Of a stretch of 64,000 nt of DNA, positions 57,742 to 64,000 are shown piece by piece. Source of the DNA: VXYL01 sp965208525 (lineage in GTDB: Bacteria; Pseudomonadota; Gammaproteobacteria; Pseudomonadales; Azotimanducaceae); contig OZ242340.1 of NCBI GenBank assembly GCA_965208525.1, positions 2,976,001 to 3,040,000 of the forward strand, in the 5' to 3' direction. The notes beneath the pieces are model-generated. The model was not told where the DNA came from and made no database searches. It saw nothing but the letters and a program-made list of their open reading frames with translations. The translations under genes were made by a program, and so were the position numbers. The number at the start of each line of letters is the position of its first letter. The stretch's first letter is position 1.

Positions 57742-58170
57742 ATGGCCGGCGAGTGGGAGATTCGGCCCTTTGAGGCACGGGACGGTGAAGCGGTGGTGGC
57801 GCTCTGGCACGCCTGCGGCTTGGTGGTGCCGTGGAACGACCCCGTCAAGGACATCGAGCGCAAGCTCCGCGTTCAAGGGGAGATGTTTCTCGTTGGATCG
57901 CTGGGCGGAGGCCTTGTGGCCACCGTGATGGCTGGCTATGAAGGGCATCGCGGGTGGATCAACTATCTGGCCGTTGCGCCGGAGCAGCGCAGGCGAGGCC
58001 TGGGGCGCCGCATGATGGAAGCGGCGCAGGCGCGGCTTTACGCGATGGGGTGTCCGAAAATCAACCTGCAAATCAGGAAATCGAACCGGTCGGCGACCCG
58101 CTTCTATCGCTCCCTCGGCTACGTGGAGGACGAAACCATCAGCATGGGAAAGCGGCTGGTGGAGGATTGA
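57742..58170 (+). CDS. GNAT-family N-acetyltransferase (YpeA-like)
   Basis: Protein of 142 aa with the GNAT acetyl-CoA loop APEQRRRGLGRRMM and the preceding WINYLAV strand; the C-terminus NRSATRFYRSLGYVED is typical of the YpeA/RimI branch. The ATG at 57742 gives a start right before the conserved first strand (WEIRPFEARD). Acceptor substrate unknown. Confidence 0.87.
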   Translation: MAGEWEIRPFEARDGEAVVALWHACGLVVPWNDPVKDIERKLRVQGEMFLVGSLGGGLVATVMAGYEGHRGWINYLAVAPEQRRRGLGRRMMEAAQARLYAMGCPKINLQIRKSNRSATRFYRSLGYVEDETISMGKRLVED

Positions 58171-58178
58171 ACGGGGCG

Positions 58179-58207
58179 GCCAGCAGTTCGACCAGCGAAC
58201 TGCTGGC
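58179..58207 (+). terminator. 12-bp hairpin after the GNAT gene
   Basis: GCCAGCAGTTCG (58179-58190) pairs with CGAACTGCTGGC (58196-58207), loop ACCAG, eight bases after the stop. A related hairpin opens the REP-like repeat at 52757, so it belongs to that repeat family as well as serving as a possible terminator. Confidence 0.55.
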
Positions 58208-58253
58208 GCCCTTACGGCGTGTCGGCAGTTTTGTCAGCAGGAAATCCTGGGAG

Positions 58254-58353
58254 GGAGGGCGTCCCGCCCTCCGTCGCGCCCGCAAGGGCGCGCATCTTTG
58301 TTCGTCACCAGTGTTCTGCGCGCCTTGCGGCGCGATGGAGGGCGGGACGCCCT
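58254..58353. repeat. REP-like palindromic repeat, left part, interrupted by IS110
   Basis: Arm 1 GGAGGGCGTCCCGCCCTCC (58254-58272) and the beginning of the inverted arm 2 GGAGGGCGGGACGCC (58337-58351), with GCGCCC/GGGCGC and GCGCGCC/GGCGCG hairpins between. Arm 2 resumes as CTCC after the IS at 59762. Confidence 0.75.
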
Positions 58354-58395
58354 TGTCTGTTAGAAATGTCCCGGTGAACTCACGTTCAGGGGGTT

Positions 58396-58486
58396 CACCA
58401 CCGCCGGTGTGAGCCGGCGGTGGTGTGGCGGCGGATCGTGAACGCCCAGGCCATCGAGGGCCGCGAGGGAGCCGGATCGCCGCCGC
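58396..58486 (+). ncRNA. Candidate bridge RNA of the IS110 element
   Basis: Between the left end and the recombinase gene: a 12-bp stem CACCACCGCCGG (58396-58407)/CCGGCGGTGGTG (58414-58425), then GGCGGCGGATC (58427-58437) pairing, with one bulge, to GATCGCCGCC (58475-58484) around a loop of about 37 bases. This matches the stem plus large internal loop layout of IS110 bridge RNAs. The right end is structured too (15-bp stem 59587-59601/59662-59676), so the location is not certain. Confidence 0.5.
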
Positions 58487-58549
58487 ACTTTCCGAAAGGT
58501 CCTGAATGAAGGCATGGGCATCGAGGCCCGTAGACAAGGACAGGAGCCA

Positions 58550-59524
58550 ATGGAAAGCACGAACGATGGTAGCAGGCTGGACGCGGTGGGCGTGGACGTC
58601 TCGAAGGCGAGCCTGGACACGCACCGTCTGTCGACCGGGGAGTCGAGGCGCTTCGCCAACGACGCCCAGGGGATCGAGGAACTGGCGCGGTGGGTCGGCG
58701 ACTCGGCGCACCGGGTGGTGTACGAGTCCACCGGCCGCCTGCACCGGGAGCTGGAGGCGCGCCTTGCGGAGCGTCTTCCGCTGGCGGAGGTGAACCCGCT
58801 GCGGGCGCGGCTGTTCGCGAAGGCGGCGGGTCGTCTGGCGAAGACCGACAAGGTGGACGCCAAGGTGCTGGCGCTGATGGGCGCGACGCTGGCGCTTCGC
58901 CGCGTTCGGGCGCGGCGGGAGCCGCTTCCGGAGCTGGAGGAGCTGGTGTCGGCGCGGGACGCGCTGATGCGGGATCGGACGCGGGCGCGGAACCGCCTGC
59001 ACCAGTCGCGCAGCGCGCTGCTGCGGCACCAGCACCGCAACCGGCTGCGGCAGGTGGCGCGGCAGGTGAAGGCGGTGGAGGCCCGCATCCGCGAGCTGAC
59101 GCGGTCCGACGCGGAACTGTCGCACCGCGCCGAGGTGCTGTCGTCGATCGCCGGCATCGGCCGGGTGACGGCGGCGACGCTGCTGGCGGAGATGCCGGAA
59201 CTCGGCGCAGTCGGCCACGGCGAGGCGGCGAGCCTGGCGGGGCTGGCGCCGTGGACGCGCGAGAGCGGCCAGTGGGCCGGCAGGCGCTTCATCGGCGGCG
59301 GCCGGGCGCGGCCGCGGCGCCAGCTCTACATGGCGGCGCTGTCGGCCATCCGCCACAACCCCGACATCAAGGCCGTCTACAGTCGCCTGGTGGGCCGCGG
59401 CAAGCCCCCGAAGGTGGCGCTGACGGCGGTCATGCGCAAGCTCGTGACTCTCGCCAACGCCCTGCTCCGCGACGACCGCCTGTGGACCCCGCAGGCGCCC
59501 CGCGCCGCCGACGACGCCGGCTGA
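58550..59524 (+). CDS. IS110-family DEDD recombinase (transposase)
   Basis: Protein of 324 aa. The N-terminal RuvC-like domain has Asp16 (AVGVDVSK), Glu59 (VVYESTG), Asp100 and Asp103 (KTDKVDAK). The C-terminal Tnp domain has the helix-hairpin-helix SSIAGIGRVTAATLLAEMP and the segment GHGEAASLAGLAPWTRESG. The ATG at 58550 follows AGGACAGGAG; a start 12 codons earlier is open. In this family the recombinase works with a bridge RNA that pairs with donor and target DNA. Confidence 0.92.
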   Translation: MESTNDGSRLDAVGVDVSKASLDTHRLSTGESRRFANDAQGIEELARWVGDSAHRVVYESTGRLHRELEARLAERLPLAEVNPLRARLFAKAAGRLAKTDKVDAKVLALMGATLALRRVRARREPLPELEELVSARDALMRDRTRARNRLHQSRSALLRHQHRNRLRQVARQVKAVEARIRELTRSDAELSHRAEVLSSIAGIGRVTAATLLAEMPELGAVGHGEAASLAGLAPWTRESGQWAGRRFIGGGRARPRRQLYMAALSAIRHNPDIKAVYSRLVGRGKPPKVALTAVMRKLVTLANALLRDDRLWTPQAPRAADDAG

Positions 59525-59586
59525 GCCGCCCCTCCCGCCGCTTGCGGCGAAGGCCGAAAGCCCCGCTTTGGGCCGCAGCCCAACCC

Positions 59587-59676
59587 TTCGTCGGGTCGCG
59601 CGCCGGGTCACCCGAAGGGGCGCAGCGAAGCGGAGCAGCCGCGCCAGCGGCTTGACGCGGTGCGCGACCCGACGAA
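59587..59676 (+). other. Long stem-loop in the IS110 right end
   Basis: TTCGTCGGGTCGCGC (59587-59601) pairs perfectly with GCGCGACCCGACGAA (59662-59676), 15 bp, enclosing GGGTCACCC and further short stems. In IS1111-type elements the bridge RNA comes from this side. Confidence 0.55.
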
Positions 59677-59791
59677 ACGGCGACAGGCACCAAGGGCGCC
59701 TGGGACACTCCGCGACCCGAAACACCAATCACCGAAACCGCCTTGACAACATGAAGGCTCCCTCCGAAGGTCCGCCAACTCCGACAGCCTG

Positions 59792-60523
59792 CTAGCCCTT
59801 GTGGTATGCCGCTAGCAGCTTGGCGTAGGCGGCGATGAGGGCCGTGTCGTCGAGACCCACGGCGAGCTCGGGCGGCCAGTAGGCGTTGCCGCTCGCGAAG
59901 GCGAGCTTCTGCAGGAGGGTCACGGCGTGGTGCCAGTCTGCGACCCGGCTTACCCAATGGGTGCCGATGCCGCCCGGCTGGGCGACGTGTTCGGCGGTGG
60001 TGTCCTGCAAGGGCTTGGGCACTTCGGCATCGGCTGGAAGGGTGTCCGTTAGGTGAAGTTCCGTGATGGGGCCCTGGTAGTTCGGGATGTCCCGGCGGGC
60101 GCGGGCGCTGGCCGTGGCATCCTGAAGTTCGAGCTGGGTCCAGGCGCCGGTGCTGGCCTGCAGCTTGAGTCGCTGATGCGTTTCCACATCCGCAACCTCG
60201 CCCTCGGTGCCTGCAAGGGGAAGACGGTATTCCTCGCCCGCCTCCAAGTTCCATCGAGCTCCCGGCAACCACTCTTCCACCCTGTCGGGCTCCGCCAAGT
60301 AGCTCCACGCCGCATCGGCGGTCAACGGTAGCCGGCGCACGAACTGCACCGTGTGCAGGTCCAGCACGGATGCTGCGCCTTGGCAGAAGGCGCGCATTCC
60401 GGCGTCGTCCGGCAGGCGGAAGCGTCGCGCGATCTGGTCGGGGGTTTCGTAGTGCTTGCGCTGGGCGTCGAACCAGTTGAGGTTGGCGATCGCACCCTTG
60501 AGCGGCAGGATGTCTGCGGCCAT
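59792..60523 (-). CDS. SRPBCC (START-like) domain protein
   Basis: Protein of 243 aa. The first 55 residues are helical; the rest starts FVRRLPLTADAAWSYLAEPDRVEEWLPGARW, the opening of a START/AHSA1-type hydrophobic-ligand fold, and continues with alternating strands and a C-terminal helix. Ligand or reaction unknown. It is 36 bases downstream of the penicillin-acylase-family gene and probably in the same operon. Confidence 0.7.
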   Translation of the reverse strand: MAADILPLKGAIANLNWFDAQRKHYETPDQIARRFRLPDDAGMRAFCQGAASVLDLHTVQFVRRLPLTADAAWSYLAEPDRVEEWLPGARWNLEAGEEYRLPLAGTEGEVADVETHQRLKLQASTGAWTQLELQDATASARARRDIPNYQGPITELHLTDTLPADAEVPKPLQDTTAEHVAQPGGIGTHWVSRVADWHHAVTLLQKLAFASGNAYWPPELAVGLDDTALIAAYAKLLAAYHKG

Positions 60524-60559
60524 GACTGCTCCCCTACGCTGCGGCTGCCTTGTGGGAGA

Positions 60560-62923
60560 TCATAGCCCCTGGCCATCTTCCGAAGCGGGGATGAGCGTTT
60601 GCGTGCTCGCTGCGGCGGCGCGGATGTCGGTCCAGTCCCAGAGTTGGGGAATCGTCTCGATATCCGCCCACAGCCTGGCCTGGTCTGCGTAGTGTCGGCT
60701 GCCCGGGTGGCCGGAGGCGCCCAAGGGGACGATCCAGCGGGAGTGTCTCCAATCCGACGGATCGTGGATGTAGCGGTTCACGGACATCACGGTGGCGACG
60801 AAGCGCTCCGTCATGGAGTAGGCCCCGGCGAGAGGCGTGTCGCCGTCGCCGTGGGTCGAGAGGGCCGGCGGGTCCAGCAGCGCCGCGCAGTCCGGAAAGG
60901 CCTTCGACAACGGATGGCGGGGACGGGTGCCGTGGACCCCACCCCAACTCCACTGGCTCATTTCGTCGCCGAGTCGGGTGCGGAGTTCCTTGATGGCGCT
61001 CGCGAGTGCCGCTTCGATGCGGCCCAGCCAGGTTTCGTCAGGAGCGAGACAGGTGTTGTCGTTGCGGGCCATGGCGGCGACCGCTTGCGCGTACAGCATG
61101 CCAAGATGCGAGGCGGCACCGCGCGCCAAGGGGTGCGTTGGCGTCAAGGTGGCCTCGGACACCCCGCCGAGCGCTGCGCGGGCGACATCGGCAAAGAGAT
61201 GGGTGCGTGCCGTGCCGTAGATCGCGGCGGCCGCGGACGCACGATCCATCCGTCCGTCCCATGCCGCAACGATGTCGCGTGCGGCACGAGCGTCGGCATC
61301 CACGGGCGCGAGTTCGCGGACGCGCTGCACGAAAACCTGAGCGGGAATCGAATGGCGTTCGGCGTGGATGGACGCCATGTCTGCTGGCGTCGCGGTGGCC
61401 GCTGGAATCTCGCTGAGTCGATCGGTGATTCGCCGCGCGCGCCAGTCGGGTGCGAAGAACGTGTTGATGTAGTGCGGATAGTCGGCTGTGGTGGGCGCGT
61501 TGTTGCAGGTCACGACGAAGCCGGCGTCAGGGTTGCGGGCCTGGGGCATTTCCTCGAACGGGATCTGGCCTTGCCACTCGTGTTCCCCGCTCCACCCCGG
61601 CACAGGCGCCCACGCGTTCGCATGGTGTCGCGTCGGGATGCGGCCGCGATAGCGGTAGCCAAACTCGCCGTGCACGTCGGCATAGACGAAATTGTTGACG
61701 GGCTCGGTCCATTCCCGGAGCGCCTCCTCGGCTTCGTCCGCCGAGCGCGCCATGAGGAGGTCGTGCAGCGTGTTGGGCCAGGCCGTGCCGCTCAGGGTGC
61801 CGGTGTGTTGGAAGGCGATGCCGTGGCCGGCGCTCGGGTCGCCGGCGATGATGGGGCCGTGGCGCGTGCGGACGATGGTGAGCGTCTGCGCCTCGCCATC
61901 TCGCACGGCGAGGGTTGTGGTCTTGACTTGTGCCGGCAGCCACTCGTCTCGGTAGGCGTATTCGAGCCCATCGTCCGTGGCGCGGAAGCGCTCGATGTAG
62001 AGGTCTTGGTAGTCGGCCATGCCATGCGTCATGCCCCAGGCGACATGCTCCGTATGGCTGAAGTGGGGCATCCCCGGAACGCCGGGGAGGGCGTAGCCAC
62101 TGCAGCGGAACTCGGGGCAGGTGATGTGCGTCTGGTAGTACACGTTGGGTGTGTCGAGGGCGCGGTGCGAATCGCCGGCCAAAAGCGGCAGCCCCGACGC
62201 GGTGCGGGAACCGCCGATCACCCAGGCGTTGCTGCCGCCATCGGTTTCGTCCAGCCAGCTGAGTTCGCTTAAGGAAGCGGCGAGTTCGTCGAGGCACTGC
62301 AGTTCCTCGCCGCCGTAGCTTGCGCCCGGTGGAACCGAAACGAGGCTGTCGTCCGGATAGCCTCGGAACAGCGGCGCCGCCCGTTCGGCACCGATGGCAA
62401 GGGCCATGCGCACACGGGAGAGCTTGGCCTCAAACGTGCCCATCAGCATGTTCCGCACCTTGTACACGGCGAGGCAATGCCACGGTTGCCACGGCTGCGG
62501 GTCTTTGCCAAGCAGGCGGTACTCGATGGGGAACGTGGAAGTGGTCGCGAGGAAGGCGTTCACGCCCGCCGCGTACGCTTCCAGCATCGCCTTCGCGGCG
62601 TCGCTCGATGCGTCGAGGTCAGCCTGCGCGGCACGTTCCACGTCGAATCGCCGCATCAGTCGGTCTTCGGCGAGCCCCGACTCGCCGGCGAACTCCGCCC
62701 AACGGCCGAGCGCTCGGTGGCGGTCGTAGTCCATGTGCCAAAGGCGATCTTGGGCAGTGGCGAAGCCTTGGGCGAAGAAGGCGTCGTGGCTGCTGGCGGC
62801 GCGAATGTGGGGGATGCCCCAACCGTCCCGCACCACCTCCACCGCCTCGTCGAGGTTCGGTGCGTGAATCGTTGATGCGAGATCGGGCAGGGCGGCTTGC
62901 AGGTCCGCTTCGGTCATGGACAT
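60560..62923 (-). CDS. Penicillin acylase-family Ntn hydrolase
   Basis: Protein of 787 aa. The alpha-subunit region begins VEVVRDGWGIPHIRA and AFFAQGFATAQDRLW; the spacer ends in DGG and the beta subunit starts with nucleophile Ser231 in SNAWVIGGSRTASG. The oxyanion Asn (TCNNAPT) and HGDGDT-type strand are present. Such enzymes self-cleave and hydrolyse amides, including penicillins and acyl-homoserine lactones. No clear signal peptide is seen, although many relatives are periplasmic. The start at 62923 follows GGGAGCC; an upstream start would add 16 residues. Confidence 0.88.
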   Translation of the reverse strand: MSMTEADLQAALPDLASTIHAPNLDEAVEVVRDGWGIPHIRAASSHDAFFAQGFATAQDRLWHMDYDRHRALGRWAEFAGESGLAEDRLMRRFDVERAAQADLDASSDAAKAMLEAYAAGVNAFLATTSTFPIEYRLLGKDPQPWQPWHCLAVYKVRNMLMGTFEAKLSRVRMALAIGAERAAPLFRGYPDDSLVSVPPGASYGGEELQCLDELAASLSELSWLDETDGGSNAWVIGGSRTASGLPLLAGDSHRALDTPNVYYQTHITCPEFRCSGYALPGVPGMPHFSHTEHVAWGMTHGMADYQDLYIERFRATDDGLEYAYRDEWLPAQVKTTTLAVRDGEAQTLTIVRTRHGPIIAGDPSAGHGIAFQHTGTLSGTAWPNTLHDLLMARSADEAEEALREWTEPVNNFVYADVHGEFGYRYRGRIPTRHHANAWAPVPGWSGEHEWQGQIPFEEMPQARNPDAGFVVTCNNAPTTADYPHYINTFFAPDWRARRITDRLSEIPAATATPADMASIHAERHSIPAQVFVQRVRELAPVDADARAARDIVAAWDGRMDRASAAAAIYGTARTHLFADVARAALGGVSEATLTPTHPLARGAASHLGMLYAQAVAAMARNDNTCLAPDETWLGRIEAALASAIKELRTRLGDEMSQWSWGGVHGTRPRHPLSKAFPDCAALLDPPALSTHGDGDTPLAGAYSMTERFVATVMSVNRYIHDPSDWRHSRWIVPLGASGHPGSRHYADQARLWADIETIPQLWDWTDIRAAAASTQTLIPASEDGQGL

Positions 62924-62969
62924 GATGGCTCCCTTCACAAGGTAGCGACTATAAGCGGGAGGACCCTTC

Positions 62970-63686
62970 ATGACGTGGTGGGGAGCAACGGATGCGGCTG
63001 GGGGAGCGGTGCGGGAGTTGAGGATTCAACGGGCCGGAACGGAACGTCCGATCACCGGGGCGCTGTGGACCCCGGAGGGCGTGACGAACGACGTGCCCCT
63101 CGTGCTGTTCGGCCACGGTGCGTCGGGCGATCGCTACCAGGCGCCCATCTGTCATCTGGCGCGTCGCTTGACAGACGTCGGTTGCGCTTCGCTCGCCATC
63201 GACGGGCCGGTGCATGGCTTGCGTCAGGTCGGCTCCGGCGGACGCGCCGCATTTGGCGACGAAATGCGTCGCGAAGGATTCGTCGACGACATGGTGGCGG
63301 ACTGGCACGCGGCGCTCGATGCAGCCAAGGGCAAGGTTGCAGTCGGGGACATCCGCTACTTCGGGCTGTCGATGGGCTCCATCTTTGGCGTACCGCTCCT
63401 TGCTACGCTGCCGGAAGTGACGGCGGCGGTGCTGGGCCTCCTCGGTACGACCGGCGCGGCCCTGCCGCTTGCCGAGCGCTTGGCCACGGACGCGGCCGAG
63501 ATTCGCTGCCGCCTGCTGTTCCTCATGCAGCTCGAGGACGAACTGTTCCCACGGGACGGCTGCCTTGCCCTGTTCGACGCCTTCGCGAGCGGCGACAAGC
63601 GCCTGCATGCGAACCCCGGCCTGCATCCAGAAGTGCCGGCCGAGGAGATCGACTGCGCCTTTCAAATGCTCGCGCCGGCCCGGTAG
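62970..63686 (+). CDS. Alpha/beta hydrolase (dienelactone hydrolase-like)
   Basis: Protein of 238 aa with an oxyanion loop LFGHGASGDR, nucleophile elbow GLSMGS (Ser134), an acid candidate in LMQLEDELFP and a C-terminal His in NPGLHPEVP. Divergent from the penicillin-acylase-family gene with 46 bases between, so both promoters must be packed into that gap or overlap the coding sequence. Substrate unknown. Confidence 0.82.
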   Translation: MTWWGATDAAGGAVRELRIQRAGTERPITGALWTPEGVTNDVPLVLFGHGASGDRYQAPICHLARRLTDVGCASLAIDGPVHGLRQVGSGGRAAFGDEMRREGFVDDMVADWHAALDAAKGKVAVGDIRYFGLSMGSIFGVPLLATLPEVTAAVLGLLGTTGAALPLAERLATDAAEIRCRLLFLMQLEDELFPRDGCLALFDAFASGDKRLHANPGLHPEVPAEEIDCAFQMLAPAR

Positions 63687-63736
63687 GACGTGCGGTTACA
63701 CTTGCCGGCACGTTGATGCCTTGGGAGGGAGCTTAC

Positions 63737-64000
63737 GTGGCTTGGGAGCAAATCATCGCCGAGACGCACGAACGGGTCGGCGTCATTCGGCTGAACCGTC
63801 CGGAACGGCTGAACGCCTGGACCGACACCATGTCCGGCGAGATCGTCGAGCAGATCACGGCCTGGAACGAGGACGACGACATCGGCGCGATCCTCGTCAC
63901 CGGCGAGGGCAGGGCGTTTTGCGCTGGCGCCGACATTGGCGTGTTTGCCCAGCGCGCCGAGACGAACAAGAAGGGTGCCGGCGAGCCGCTGCGGCGTGGC
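63737..64000 (+). CDS. Enoyl-CoA hydratase/isomerase family protein, N-terminal part
   Basis: First 88 codons of a crotonase-fold protein that runs off the window: VGVIRLNRPERLNAW and the oxyanion-hole segment AILVTGEGRAFCAGADI. The GTG at 63737 is preferred because GGGAGGGAG lies just upstream; an in-frame ATG seven codons earlier is possible. The reaction within the crotonase superfamily cannot be told from the N-terminus. Confidence 0.85.
   Translation, partial: MAWEQIIAETHERVGVIRLNRPERLNAWTDTMSGEIVEQITAWNEDDDIGAILVTGEGRAFCAGADIGVFAQRAETNKKGAGEPLRRG

Larger units (their letters stand above)
58352..59763 (+). mobile_element. IS110-family insertion sequence inside a REP-like palindrome
   Basis: About 1.4 kb between two copies of CT (58352-58353 and 59762-59763; the shared bases CCCT leave the exact cut ambiguous). 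Joining the flanks rebuilds GGAGGGCGGGACGCCCTCC, the exact reverse complement of arm 1, and the downstream flank TCCGACAGCCTGCTAG matches the other REP-like copy. The element holds one DEDD recombinase gene and long structured non-coding ends, without terminal inverted repeats, as expected for IS110. Confidence 0.8.

Overview
The window is GC-rich chromosomal DNA of a proteobacterium. I infer this from a Zur-type zinc-response operon, NudC, COG0523 and PhyH-family genes and a giant autotransporter-like adhesin; the class cannot be fixed from this sequence. It splits into a large integrated element (left edge outside the window, right edge at about 44.06-44.24 kb, next to a tyrosine integrase) and ordinary chromosome to its right.

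Left part of the element (1-11.3 kb): a plasmid/ICE-type maintenance block. On the minus strand are a strawberry-notch-type methyltransferase/helicase (partial), a ParB-like protein, three small accessory genes and an ArdC-like antirestriction protein. On the plus strand are a 95-aa gene, a TraI_2 (MobH relaxase)-like protein whose HD-type metal ligands look lost, and RadC. Almost every gene has a strongly structured leader. Two leaders share one five-hairpin architecture (before the 95-aa gene and before radC) and three share a CAAGG/CCTTG-closed junction (before parB, the 254-aa gene and ardC).

11.3-32.2 kb: an HNH protein, a RES/Xre toxin-antitoxin pair, an AbiU2-like HEPN gene broken by a frameshift, and a one-piece GAF-PAS-histidine kinase-receiver-wHTH regulator. 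The regulator is divergent from a 3881-residue surface protein, and the shared intergenic region carries a GCCGA pentanucleotide repeat. Then come an S24-fold protein without its catalytic residues, a small-protein/structured-repeat/128-aa cassette found in several states of decay, a class 3 lipase and a dead DUF429-like gene.

32.6-44.1 kb: the defence-like core. An ImmA/Xre pair is divergent from a four-gene module (DUF1508, small membrane protein, SinR/Cas2-like protein, membrane coiled-coil protein). It is followed by a secreted endonuclease/exonuclease/phosphatase-family protein. The most striking locus is a two-gene unit: a metallo-beta-lactamase-fold protein ending in Gly-Gly-Gly, with its stop codon touching the start of a 1136-residue fusion of E2-like, E1/ThiF-like, JAB/JAMM and patatin domains. 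It looks like a bacterial ubiquitin-like conjugation system with a built-in phospholipase and no cGAS-like synthase in view. The integrase gene closes the element.

44.2-64 kb: chromosome with VapBC, a frameshifted DUF429 gene, NudC, two PhyH-family oxygenases, two methyltransferases, a VOC protein, a universal stress protein, an Xre/four-TM pair with a palindromic operator, the zinc-response operon (hisI paralogue, COG0523 GTPase, Fe-ADH, DUF1826), a GNAT enzyme, an IS110 element inserted inside one arm of a REP-like palindrome, an SRPBCC protein, a penicillin-acylase-family enzyme, an alpha/beta hydrolase and the start of an enoyl-CoA hydratase.
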